DNA of 64,000 nt from Malania oleifera (Eukaryota; Streptophyta; Magnoliopsida; Santalales; Ximeniaceae): assembly GCF_029873635.1 (NCBI RefSeq), contig NC_080417.1:31856214-31920213 (forward strand), given 5' to 3'. Shown one piece after another: positions 25,634 through 36,638 of the stretch (within the stretch, counting starts at the first letter, position 1; the number at the start of each line of letters is the position of its first letter). The notes beneath the pieces were generated by a model. The model was not told the origin of the DNA and did not search any database. It saw only the letters and a program-made list of their open reading frames with translations. The translations under genes and the position numbers were made by a program.

Positions 25634-27634
25634 TATTTACCTAATTGGTCATATCCCGTTTTGATAATGACAAATACATTGGTATTTGATGTTTGCCCTG
25701 AGCTTGTATGCAGGTTCACTCTACGCATGAAATTGAAAAGAATCCTATCTCATGGTAGCGTATGGTGACCCCGAGGAAGAATGAAGACTATTGTGTTTAT
25801 TCGTAATTGTAATTTTTATGTTCTTCATTCTGGACTGTAACATAATATGGTCTGTAATAATTGCATCATGCATGATAGACCTATATGCTCAGGTAGCCTT
25901 AGATTGATCCTTAGGTTCCTACACATTTAGTGCACAAGACCCCTCCTAAACACACATGTCTTCAGGGGTGAATTTAAATTAAAGTATGAACTTTAACTCA
26001 AAATTGTATAGGCTTTGGGCGACCGAACCAGGCAAGGTAATTTTGCCTCGATCGACCGAACAAAGGCTAGTCAAATAGTTGACTTCACTTCGGGCGACCA
26101 AACCCAAATGAACCAAGTGTTCACGGTCGATCGAACTCAAATCCTAACTTTTTCCAATGTCCTCGGCCGCCCGAACTTTATGTTCATTTTCACCTCGAGC
26201 TACCGAACTAAGCAGCTCGGCAGACCAAACTTAAACTTAAGGACAAGCAACCGAACCTCGAACTGTTTGAAAAATTGCCTTGTTCAGCCACCCAAACCAT
26301 TTTTAAGGCACCCGAAATTCAAAAATTACTTTTCTTCATATGACTGTTCAGGCGACTAAACTTATGGCTCAGTCAACCAAAACTCTCAAGTTGACCTAAC
26401 TTTTACCACAATTAATTAGGGTTAAACAGGGTTAATTTTATTAAACTCATTTAAAATAATTCTAATATTTCCCTTGGTGTCCCCAACGGTTATAATTTTG
26501 GTTTTGTCTATATATGTGTGTTCATTTGCTCAATTAAGACAAGATTAGCATTTAGATTAGCCTAAAAATACTCTTAATTTTTGAGAGTATATTTTTCAAA
26601 TACAAAGCCCATACACTCTTCCTTTGCTATTCCCTTGATAAATCAAGTTTCTAAAGAGTGTCCTTGAGTGATCCTAATTTGATTCCACTTGCTTAAAACT
26701 CTCCTTGTTCCAGTTGATTGATTGTTTTTGATTGAGAGTTTTAGCCAAGGTTTTTTCCTAATTTAATTAATAATCATTGTGTGGGAAAACCTTGTAGCTA
26801 GTGAGTCTTTGCATCATTATTGCAAGACTCATTAAGCTTATGTTTTTTATTGTGTTAAAATTATTTTCACAAGCTTATTTTTCAAATATCTCTTAAGCTA
26901 ATATTTTGAGAAAATTATTTTTGGGATATTTTGAATATTCTTGTGGGAACTCTTTGTAACCCTAGTTGTGATTGATTAATATTGATACATTGTTTCAAAG
27001 AGTATTTGAAAATACACTCTAGGACTTGATTGTATATTGACATTAGACTGAGTGTTAGCACACTTCATTGACACTGAGCATAAATACTATCATCTGCGAG
27101 TGCATATTTATCTGGACTGTATTGTGGTACATATCTGCTTATGTAGAAGCACTTAAATTTGTACGTAAAAATTCATATTTGTCGATTGTATTCCAAGCAT
27201 GGAAATGACGAGGGAGACTTGTCCTGTGAAAATTCCCAGATTGACTTTGACTCGATTAGGAAAGCTAGATGCACCATCCCGGTAAGGTGTTGTAAACGCT
27301 GTCGTTCCACCCGTGAAGTGAGCCTTAGTGGAATCCTTATACTTGTGAGTCAAGGCGGGGACGTAGACAGTATTGGCCGAACCCCGATAACATATTTTGT
27401 GTCTTCTCTTTATTTAATTTCTGCACTTTCAATTCCGCATATGTTTGCTAGTACTTGAACTGCTGTGAATGTTTTAATTGCTTTAAATATTTGCATACGT
27501 ACTTGCTTAGGCAATTGAGTCTATTTTAAAAAGACCCTAGGTTATGTAATACTGTTGCTGGATTAGTTGAACATAGGAAGAATTTTTTAAATCTCCAATT
27601 CACCCCCCCTCTTGGGATTGCACCAAAGTCAACA
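25634..27634 (+). repeat. 5' LTR of the 10.6-kb retrotransposon
   Basis: It aligns with 34252-36245. The first bases (TATTTACC against TGTTAACC in the 3' LTR) show the terminal TG has mutated to TA. It ends AAAGTCAACA. A cluster of CGACCGAAC-like motifs covers about 26010-26380, and a TATA-like TCTATATATGTG lies near 26508. It is related to the solo LTRs at 2847-4877 and 45243-47409. Confidence 0.92.
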
Positions 27635-27690
27635 ATTGGTATCAAAGTCTCGTCACTTAGACTTAAATGTTATTTTGTAAAAAGATCTTG

Positions 27691-28949
27691 ATGGCTCATG
27701 TTGGTGCATCCACATCTTGCGAAGGAGGGTTATCTACGAACCCTCCAGTGTTTTTCGTTGAAAATTTCGCCGAATGGAAATTTAGAATGACCATATATGT
27801 TAAAGCTTTAAATTAGAGGTTCTGGAAAGTTATTGCCAAGGGAAATAATGTTCCAATGAAAATCATTGATTGTGTTGAAATTCCCAAATTTGAAAATGAG
27901 TTGAATGATAATGACAGGAGCATAATGCAGATAAATTTTGATGCTATGAACACCTTGCTGCATGCTTTAGATTCTAACATTCTTTGTGAAGTTATGGCAT
28001 GTAATAGTGCTAAAGAGATATGAGAGAAACTTGAAAAGAGATATGGAGTAACTAAGCAAGAAAAGGCGATCACTCCTTGTGACTCAAGCTCAAAGGATCT
28101 TAAAGGAGAAAAACAGTTCTTTATAACTTTAACCGACGATGAGGTAAATTTGTCTCCTTCTACTTTATCAAATATTTTGATAATGATTCATGTGATAATT
28201 CTACTGATGCGTCTGATACAGGATCATGTGATAGTTTTGGTAGTGAAAGCATGCCTACTTATAAGGAATTGCAAATTGAATTTGTTAGAATTTATAAGTC
28301 TCTTGTCAAAACTAACAAAAGATATATTGCATTGAAAAACAAGTATGGGGCATCTTTGAAAGAATGTGAGTCAAAAGTTCTTATTGAAAGGAAAAATGAT
28401 TTCAAAATGAAACAATTAGTAAATAAGAATGAAAAGTTGGAAAAAGAGTTGAATGTATTAAAATCTCAAACTTCAAGTGATAATAAGAAAGATCTTTTCA
28501 TTTCAGAACTTGAATGTAAAGCAAACAACATGACCAAAGAATTTGTGAAATTACAGGATGTTTGCAAAGGTCTAAAGAGCTTAAAAATTCAAGATCTGGA
28601 AAAGAAAATAGAAAAACAAACTAAGATCATCTACACATTCACTAGAGGCAAGGACAACATTAATAAGTTGCTAGGTTCACAAAAGATGACCTTAGATAAG
28701 GAAGGTATAGGTTATAATGGGGTTAGAAATAGAAAGAGGAAGAATCTTTACATGGGGTACTTTATGAGAGAGTCCAAACATTATGCTAGTACCTCCTCCA
28801 GTCCATATTCTCACACTTTCTGTGCATTATGTAAAAAGAAGGGACGGATGAAGTTTGATTGCGAATTTAAACGAAAAGGGGTGAAAATGAAGCAAGTGTG
28901 GAGAGTCAAAGAAAAAACCCGAATCTATCTCTCCTTGACCCTAAAATGA
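27691..28949 (+). pseudogene. Copia-type gag (UBN2 family), broken
   Basis: From the ATG at 27691 the frame reads FFVENFAEWKFRMTIYVKAL and WKVIAKGNNVP, then LHALDSN and CNSAKEI, stop, EKLEKRYG. These are the conserved blocks of the gag polyprotein of plant Copia elements. In-frame stops lie at 27814 (TAG) and 28021 (TGA). After a frameshift near 28165-28180, a 232-codon open frame (from 28251) continues with a Lys/Glu-rich likely coiled coil. It ends in a zinc-knuckle remnant at 28821-28862, CALCKKKGRMKFDC, where Arg replaces the zinc-binding His. The part between KRYG and the coiled coil is shorter than usual. The protein would form the virus-like particle. Confidence 0.85.
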
Positions 28950-29039
28950 TCTAAGTGTCAAGCGGTTAGAATTGGTGCCCTCAATAATCATTAGGTCATG
29001 TATCTAAATCATAGGGGTCGTGTCAACTGAGAAAAAGTC

Positions 29040-29410
29040 AAAAGAAGAGAGGCTAACTAGGTTCGGTTGGCTGAACCCAATTCAACTTAATTCATTCAGT
29101 CGACCAAACAAGTAAGTTAACCAGATCGTTGACCACATTCGGGCGCCTAACCGTTCCTGTTAAAAACAAGTTTGGGCCACCGAACATGGTTCGGGAGACC
29201 GAACTGATCTTCGAGTGACCAAAGCTTCGGGTTTTTAATTTATCAAAGAGAGTCAGCCAACCGAACCCAAATGACCTTGTTTATTTCGGGGTACCAAGGT
29301 TAGGAATGTGAAAGGTCACCAAAGATTTAGCCAACCGAACAAACTCAACTTCTAGGGGATTTAAGATGGTTCGGGCGACCGAATCACGATCTATATATAT
29401 TTTGGCCGCG
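29040..29410 (+). promoter_or_regulatory. Internal leader with CGACCGAAC motifs and TATA box
   Basis: This internal stretch holds many variants of the LTR motif, such as TTCGGGAGACCGAAC, CAGCCAACCGAACC and TTCGGGCGACCGAA, at 20-50 bp spacing. They are followed by CTATATATATTTTGG near 29391 and then a pyrimidine-rich, leader-like tract with AAACCCTAGTTTTCCTC before the ATG at 29524. The layout copies the U3-TATA layout of the element's own LTR. I infer a second promoter for the downstream gene. Confidence 0.55.
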
Positions 29411-29523
29411 TGAAATATGTCATTTTTTTCATCTTTCTTGAGAGAACCTGAGAGTTCCTCTCTTCCTGCTGCCCTCTACTCTCACTCCAAACCCTAGTTT
29501 TCCTCAGAATACCTCTTCCAATC

Positions 29524-30552
29524 ATGTCTAGGGATCATAGGCCAGCTAAATCTGGGATTGCTCTTGAGCAATGGTTCATTTTAGTAGAAAGAAGGATCAA
29601 GTACGAGAAAGTCTTTAGGCTCAAGGAGCCTATCTTAGGTAAGGTACGTGACATAGAATTCATGCATCATTTCCATAATGTGTTAAAAATGTTCAAATAT
29701 TAGGGATGGTATGAATTTGTTAGTTTTCAACCCAAAGGAATGTATCCTATTCCTGTTAGATTATTTTACGCAAATCTAGGACAGGAAAACCAGTGATACT
29801 ACTCCCGAGTTTTTGAGACCAATATTCACTTTGATAACGAATATCTGGATGAGACCCTCAATATTCAGGGAGGAGAATTTGATTTCTTGGACTCTGTCTT
29901 TACTTGGATTAACGAGCAGGAGTTTACTGTGAGCACTTTTTTTAATCTTGTTATGACTAACCCTGTAGTTGATCTAAGTCATACCCCTAGCTACAGGACT
30001 GTGAAACTCGAGGTGAAAGTCATGCACCACCTGATCTCTTATAATATTTTGCCAAAATCTGGGTCTAGGGATCATGTTTCCTACCTAGGTTGCTTCGTGA
30101 TGTGGCGCCTCTTTACAAGGAAGAAGCTACATTTGCCAAGATTGATCTTAAAGTGGATGTTTGTAAAGACCGTGGGAAAAAGAATCATTCTGTCGTATGG
30201 GGGTATCCTTAATAGGGTCTTAGTCAGAGAGAGAGTCACCAAGACTCCTTATGCAGTGCTGAAGAAGATAAAAAACACAGATACCTTCTCCTCTACAACC
30301 CTGAATCTAATGGGATATGAGCTAACCGGCAACATGTGGTTGCCAACTATACTAGTGAGAGGAGCAGGCCTATGGGAGCTTCCTCAAGAGCATCCTCACA
30401 TGCCATCTAATGCAAAGATTATGGCTACCATCACGAGTCTCATAGCTTCTTTTAATGAGTTTAAAACATCTATCCAGAGTGAGATCAGGGAGTTGGCTTC
30501 CATATCTCAGATGAGGCACGCGGAGTTTTACGCTGAATTCACAAAACTTTAG
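29524..30552 (+). pseudogene. Putative plant transposon protein domain gene (PF20167-like)
   Basis: From ATG 29524 the frame runs 343 codons to a TAG at 30550, broken by TAG at 29701 and TGA at 29794. Recognisable blocks are RLFYANLG, a YRTVKLEVKVMHHLISYNIL stretch, SRDHVSYLGCFVMWRL and KKLHLPRLILKWM. These match the plant-wide domain annotated as putative plant transposon protein, usually found next to retroelements; its biochemical function is not known. The C-terminal part (MATITSLIASFNEFKTSIQS) looks like a coiled coil. It sits after gag in the same orientation, behind its own leader. The family assignment is from remembered motifs. Confidence 0.75.
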
Positions 30553-30659
30553 TCAATTGTAAAGGCAAACTTTCACATCCTTGGTGAGCGTCTGAGGGAT
30601 ATGAATGAGGATGATAAAGGTGGGGAGCAGATGGACATGAGTAGCGATGATGAAGAAGG

Positions 30660-31421
30660 GCCTGATGATGGGGAGGCCTAGAGGAGGCTTTGAGGATCAA
30701 CTGCTTATCCATATTATCTTTTTATACATACTTGGGTCTGTAATACTATATTGCTTTTATTTTTTTTGCTTTTTGCATTACATTCTCACACACCACACTC
30801 ACATATTGATGATTATTTTTTTGTGGTTGACTTAAGTTTACAGGCGATGGCTTGCATGTTTTAAATTTCTCCGATTATTCAGTTTGCCTAATTAATGCCT
30901 CCTGCATGACGGATGCAGTTGATGGGTATTGCCTGCTGGTAGAAATTTTAGGTTCTCGCATGCTGAACATGAATACTAACTGTTTGCTTGAATATTTTTT
31001 ATGTAGATTTTTATGGGAAATATCCTATTTACAAACGGCATGCTGCCGAATTTTTATCTGACATTTCCCAAAATATTCAATTTTTTTGCTAAATGACTGA
31101 TGCATGTGCATGAATAATTTAGTTTGAATTCAAATTAAGTAGCATCTGGTTGATGCAAAATCATTGAAGAATTATATGATATAATCAGTTTTTAATAAGC
31201 AGGTCTCCATGGGAAAAGCTTTTTTTTTTTTTAAGACGAAATGCTGCTAAATTTTTCTCAAATTTATTGCACACATCCTATGCTTTATAAAACTGAACTC
31301 TATGAACTGAGTTTGTGTTCCTAGAACATCATTTTTTTTATGCATCATGACTATTCTCAGTATGATCAGTTCTAGTTAACTTCAATCATCTTGATGGACT
31401 TAAATCCAATCTTTTGTGGCA
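30660..31421 (+). other. Non-coding internal region of the retrotransposon, left part
   Basis: No ORF with a known domain is present. There are repeated short blocks such as GGGAAATATCCT / ACGGCATGCTGC near 31020 and AAGACGAAATGCTGC near 31233, similar to AAACGACATGCTGC at 33978, suggesting an internal repeat. Confidence 0.45.
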
Positions 31422-32324
31422 TGTATTGTAACGACCTGCTTAACTTATCAAATAATAATCATAAATAATAATAACATCAACCCAAACCCGTGGGTAGTGG
31501 GGATAGCCCTGTCATAAATAGCGGAAACCTAAGCAGCAATAAGTATAAAATTACAACCATCCAACTAATATAACATAATACCAGAGTCTACTTACACCAA
31601 AATAACATACATGTATTTTCAATCTCCCATAACATTCCAAGTACAACTAGGATCTCACAACAAAATAATACTGATCCTAGTACAAAATCTTACCCTCCTA
31701 GAAGGGTAATTCAACAAAATCAATGGCGGCCACGACCCGCCGATCTCTTAGGGGCTCCTGAAAAATTAATTAAATTCAGGGGTGAGACACTTCTTAGTAA
31801 GGAAAAATAAACTGAATACAGTTGTGCGGCAACATGAACATTTAATACAATTATATATAGAGTACATTTCATATTTCTGTAAACGTTCATCATATCTTAC
31901 TGAATAATCATATACTTTCATATTTGCTAATAAATCATATCGTTCATAAAACGTCTATTATAACTGATAATATTGAAAACATACTCAGGATGAATAACTA
32001 GCTGATGTCATGTATTACCCCCCATGACGGGTTGTGCAGCCCGAAGACGGGACCCGACAATAGTTGGCCGACCACTGTCGAGTCAAAAATGTCTGTAAGT
32101 ATGATGGGCCCGCCACACCCTGGTCCAGACTGTCAAGTGGATGTCTACAACTCTACACTGAAAGCCACATCGACTATCCATCTTCCACCCCCTCGTGGAG
32201 TGGTTAGCACAAGTCTGAACATAGATTTCTGATCTATAAGCTACGGTACCATGCTCCTGAACTGAGTTAAACTAACATTCGGGTTCTGATAACATATAAT
32301 ACATGATATTATAGCATTTTTCAT

Positions 32325-32465
32325 CATTTCATGAATACGGCCTCGCACCGAAAATCATTTCATAAATACGGCCTCGCGCCAAAATCATTTCATATATATA
32401 CGACCTCGCGCCGAACATTTCATAAATATGGCCTCATGCCGAAATTATTTCATATATATCATTTT
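32325..32465. repeat. Minisatellite in the solo LTR
   Basis: Four to five units of about 30 bp, with TACGGCCTCGCGCCGAAA and ATCATTTCATAAA, are repeated with small changes. Confidence 0.8.
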
Positions 32466-33174
32466 GAAAATAAATCAACTGTCATGTACTTTTCAAAATC
32501 ATCATAATATACTGTATCTTTTCATAACTCCTGAAAACATGCTTTATTCGTTAAATTTGTTATATCATTACTTTTCATAAAAATAACATTCATGCCACAC
32601 AAAATTGAATAATTCCGTACATTTCATTCTAAAATGTCATTTTCCGTATAATAGCATTATTTTCCCAATAACATACATTTCTCAATAATATTCAAATATC
32701 ATGCATATTCCCTGAAATTTATTTACTGATTAATAATAATAATACGTGTGGAAAATCACTACTTTAGTTTATTCCCATACTTGGCTACTAAGAAAGCCCC
32801 TAAAAATCTCGGTCTAACACCCGTAGGGTTTCTTGATCAATGCCCTAAAAACAACAACCCCCAGAATTAAACATTAGTATTTCTTCGTAAATATCATTTC
32901 CTACAACTATGGTAAGACCAAATTTTGCATAAAAAGCCTTACCTTGATTTGGGGACAAATTTCAACTTGCTCCCACCAACGATCCGCTCCTGTAAAAATG
33001 GAGAGAACTTCTCCAAGAGCGTCATGGTGGCTTCAGATCATCGAATCGGCGGAAATCCGGCCCAAAATCAAAGAGAGAAGAGGAGGAAACCGAAGGGAGA
33101 GAGAAAGGGAGTTTCTACACTGAATTTCCATAAAAAAAAAATCCGAGTTTTCCACTATTTATAGGGCTGGATTT

Positions 33175-33350
33175 GTCGACAACCCACGTCATCTCGTTGA
33201 TGAGTCACGTCATCTCGTCGACGAGTCCTTTAATAATTCTATCGAGAAACCCACTCCTCGTTGACGAAATTTAAACTGCTCAAAACCTCTTTCGACATTC
33301 CTCATCGACGAGACATGTCACCTCGTCGACGAGCCCAATTACAATTTCGT
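33175..33350. repeat. Cluster of CTCGTCGACGAG palindromes
   Basis: The perfect 12-bp palindrome CTCGTCGACGAG occurs at about 33214 and 33333, with near copies CTCGTTGATGAG, CTCGTTGACGA and CTCATCGACGAG nearby. In the minus-oriented LTR this is U3, just upstream of the TATA box, so the motifs may be promoter elements. Confidence 0.7.
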
Positions 33351-33427
33351 CAACGAACTTTTGTTTCCATTTCCCACCATTTTAATCATTATTTAAATAC
33401 TATTATTCTTCGGGTCATTACATGTAT

Positions 33428-34251
33428 GGTTCGTAAATTCATAATTAAAGCCTAGGCTAGCTCTAAAGTGGAAAGGGGGAGCCCTTGTTTTTTTAAAAAA
33501 AAAAAATTAATACTCTTAGGGCCATTTAAATTCTTTGAGGAGAACATTATCCCTAAAACACTTGTTGATTATTTCCAAAGGGGGATCTCTCTTAAAGACT
33601 AATCTACATGAAATGATTTTAACTGATAATCTTTTGTCATGTTGTCTATTTATTAACTTCAAAATACTTATGTCTTATGCTCAAATTGTAAGAATAGAGA
33701 GAGTGCATAATCTGAGGGGGAGCCACTTCACTTAAAAAAGTACGGTTTTGAAAAATTAAACACTATCTCACATTATTCATTGCTATACTCTATACCTTGT
33801 GAGAATATCTTTCATTCATTGTGTGCTGCATGAGTACATTATCTCTTTGACTTGGCTATTTGAATTGATCAATACTGAACTGTTTGAGTTGATTGCTGTA
33901 AATTACTGTAAATCATTTGTTGAACTCAAACAGGTCACTTAGATAAAGATTTTTTTTGGGAAAATGCTTCATTTTTAAACGACATGCTGCTGAAATTTCT
34001 AAAAATCTTCCCAAACTATATCTTGTATCTAAATGATTGTTACTCATTGCTTGCCTATATGCTTCAATTCTTTTCTCTTGGCCCTTTTTTCTGATGCCAA
34101 AAGGGGGAGAAGTTTGACAAAATTGGGCACTTTAGTAATCTTTTTAAATGCTTGAGCTTTTAAATCTCTTTATGCATATTGTGAAGGGGGGCCCTTATTG
34201 GCTGTACCCACTTTTGCATAAAGTATTTGTCATCATAAAAAATAGGGAAAT
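33428..34251 (+). other. Non-coding internal region of the retrotransposon, right part
   Basis: Continuation of the internal region after the solo LTR, with no gene. It contains AAGGGGGAGCCCTTG and AAGGGGGAGAAG tracts and ends with the purine-rich tract before the 3' LTR. Confidence 0.45.
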
Positions 34252-36245
34252 TGTTAACCTAATTGGCCATATCCCGTTTTGATAATGACAAATACATTGG
34301 TATTTGATGTTTGCCCTAAGCATGTATGCAGGTTCACTCTACGCGTGAAATTGAAAAGAATCCTACCTTATGGTGGCGTATGGTAACCCCAAGGAAGAAT
34401 AAAGACTATTGTGCTTATTTGTAATTATAATTTTTACATTCTTCATTCTGGACTGTAACATAATATGGTATGTAATAACTACATCAGGCATGACAGACCT
34501 ATATGCTCAGGTAACCTTAGATTGACCTTTAGGTTCCTACACATTTAGTGCACAAGACCCCTCCTAAACACACATGTCATCAAGGGTGAATTTAAATTAA
34601 AGTATGAACATTAGCTCAAAATTGTATAGGCTTCGGGCGACTGAACCAGGCAAGATAATTTTGCTTCAGTCAACCGAACAGAGGCTGGTCAAATAGTTGA
34701 CCTAACTTCGAACAACCGAACCCAAAAGAGCTGAGTGTTCACGGTTGACCGAACTCAAACCCTAACTTTTTCTAACGTCCTTGGGCGCCCGAACTTTATG
34801 TTCATTTTCACCTCAGGCGATCGAACTAAGTAGTTTGGCAAACCAAACTTAAGGACAGGCAACCGAACCTCAGATAGTTTGGAAAATTGCCTTGTTCAGC
34901 AACCCGAACCATTTTTCAGGCACCCGAAATTCAAAAATTACTTTTCTTCATGTGACTGTTCGGGCAACTGAACCTATGGCTCGGTCGACCAAAACTCTTG
35001 GGTTGGCCTAATTTTTACCAAGGTTAATTGGGGTTAAACAGGGTTAATTTCATTAAACTCATTTAAAATAATTCTAATATTTCCCTTGGTATCCCCAATG
35101 GTTATAATTTTGGCCTTGTCTATATACATGTGTTCATTTGCTTAATTAAGACAAGATTAGCATTTGGATTAGCCTAAAAATACTCTTAATTTTTGAGAGT
35201 ATATTTTTCAAATACAAAGCCTATACACTCTTTCTTTGTTATTCCCTTCATAAATCAAGTTTCTAAAGAGTGTCCTTGAGTGATCCTAATTTGATTCCAC
35301 TTGCTTAAAACTCTCCTTGTTCCAGTTGATTGATTGTTTTTGATTGAGAGTTTTAGCCAAGGTTTTTTCCTAATTTAATTAATAATCATTGTGTGGGAAA
35401 ACCTTGTAGCTAGTGAGTCTTTGCATCATTATTGCAAGACTCATTAAGCTTATGTTTTTTATTGTGTTAAAATTATTTTCACAAGCTTATTTTTCAAATA
35501 TCTTTTAAGCTAATATTTTGAGAAAATTATTTTTGGGATATTTTGAATATTCTTGTGGGAACTCTTTGTAACCCTAGTTGTGATTAATTAATATTGATAC
35601 ATTGTTTCAAAGAGTATTTGAAAATACACTCTAGGACTTGATTGTATATTGACATTAGACTAAGTGTTAGCACACTTCATTGACACTGAGCATAAATACT
35701 ATCATCTGCGAGTGCATATTTATCTGGACTGTATTGTGGTACATATCTACTTATGTAGAAGCACTTAAATTTGTACGTAAAAATTCATATTTGTCGATTG
35801 TATTCCAGGCATGGAAATGACGAGGGAGACTTGTCCTGTGAAAATTCCCAGATTGACTTTGACTCGATTAGGAAAGCTAAATGCACCATCCCGGTAAGGT
35901 GTTGTAAACGGTGTCGTTCCACCCGTGAAGTGAGCCTTAGTGGAATCCTTATACTTGTGAGTCAAGGCGGGGATGTAGGCAGTATTGGCCGAACCCGGAT
36001 AACATATTTTGTGTCTTCTCTCTGTTTAATTTCCGCACTTTCAATTCCGCATATGTTTGCTAGTACTTGAACTGCTGTGAATGTTTTAATTGCTTTAAAT
36101 ATTTGCATACATACTTGCTTGGGGAATTGAGTCTATTTTAAAAAGACCCTAAGTTGTGTAATACTATTGTTTGATTAGTTGAACCTAGGAAGAAATTTTT
36201 AAATCTCCAATTCACCCCCCTCTTGGGATTGCACCAAAGTCAACA
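34252..36245 (+). repeat. 3' LTR of the 10.6-kb retrotransposon
   Basis: It starts TGTTAACCTAATTGGCC and ends AAAGTCAACA, and aligns with the 5' LTR along its whole length. The motif cluster lies at about 34635-35000 and the TATA-like TCTATATACATG near 35120. The 99-codon and 66-codon frames at 35765-36070 are paired in both LTRs and are chance frames in a conserved R/U5 region. Confidence 0.92.
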
Positions 36246-36628
36246 CCCCCCCCCCCCCCCGTTTTTTTTTGCTGACAGAAGTGACTGACCCCCCTCCCTT
36301 CTCTCTCCTCTCTCCCTTCTCACGCCCTACCCCTCTTGCTGGCTCAGCTGACGCACGCATCAGCTTTGTCCACAACCCCCTTGTTTTTTTTTTTCTATTG
36401 AATGCAGCTGACAAACTCATGCACCAATTCCATTTGTAGGCAAATCTCGTTGGATGGTCTAGCGAGATTTGCTTGCCACGTGCCAACGTCCCAATTGCCC
36501 TGTCCCTTTAAATCTCGCTGGACCATGCAACGAGATTACGTGAGCGTCATTCTGTGAATAATTTTCTCAAACAAAGTATTATTTAATATATTATTATAAA
36601 ATAATAATAATAAATTGGGAAAAAAATC
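36246..36628. repeat. Right arm of TIR element A
   Basis: After a 15-base C run, the sequence is the inverted complement of 23991-24360. The CTGACGCACGCATCAGC block pairs with GCTGATGCGTGCGTCAG near 24264. The arm ends with GGGAAAAAAATC and the target duplication. Confidence 0.88.
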
Positions 36629-36638
36629 CAATTAAAAG

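Larger units (their letters stand above)
31422..33427 (-). mobile_element. Gypsy-type solo LTR (31427-33422), 5-bp duplication TGTAT
   Basis: The sequence begins TGTAACGACC and ends GGGTCATTACA, with TGTAT on both sides (31422-31426 and 33423-33427). Read on the minus strand it starts TGTAATGACCCGAAGAATAAT, like the Gypsy LTR at 50011 (TGTAAAGACTTGAAAAATAA), so the LTR is in minus orientation. A TATA box (minus CTATAAATAG) lies at about 33153-33164, downstream of a cluster of CTCGTCGACGAG palindromes. Length is 1996 bp. It is nested within the 10.6-kb retrotransposon. Confidence 0.92.
25634..36245 (+). mobile_element. Non-autonomous LTR retrotransposon, 10.6 kb, with gag and an extra gene but no visible pol
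   Basis: Two direct LTRs (25634-27634 and 34252-36245) flank an internal region. The tRNA-iMet-type primer site TGGTATCAAAGTC follows the 5' LTR at 27637, and a purine-rich AAAAAATAGGGAAAT precedes the 3' LTR. In a 120-base stretch compared by eye (27181-27300 and 35793-35912) the LTRs differ at three positions, so the element is not very old. The interior has a Copia-type gag (27691-28949), a motif-rich leader (29040-29410), a putative plant transposon protein gene (29524-30552) and non-coding DNA containing a solo LTR (31427-33422). No protease, integrase or RT was found, so it must use another element's enzymes. The 5-bp duplication cannot be read because the right flank is a C run. Confidence 0.92.
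23981..36638. mobile_element. Long-TIR element A (23991-36628) with 10-bp target duplication, split by an LTR retrotransposon
   Basis: The flanks are CAATCAAATG (23981-23990) and CAATTAAAAG (36629-36638), 8 of 10 matching. The uninterrupted relative at 40700 reads CAATCAAAAG, which supports this as the original target. The left end GAGTTTTTTTCCAAGTTTATT pairs with the complement of the right end AATTGGGAAAAAAATC-type sequence; the inverted arms run at least 350 bp (23991-24360 against 36246-36628). A second inverted stretch pairs 24355-24600 with 25370-25633. Without the LTR element the DNA element is about 2.03 kb. It encodes no transposase. Arm sequence matches elements B (55061-57174) and C (57764-59370). 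Confidence 0.85.

Noticed and set aside
25990-26400. 114-codon open frame at 26015-26359
   Set aside because: It is produced by the repeated CGACCGAAC motif array in the LTR, has no domain, and the matching frame in the other LTR is broken.
27153-27458. Open frames of 66 and 99 codons, repeated at 35765-36070
   Set aside because: They are in the R/U5 part of both LTRs, overlap each other on opposite strands and have no known domain; they are conserved only because the LTRs are copies.
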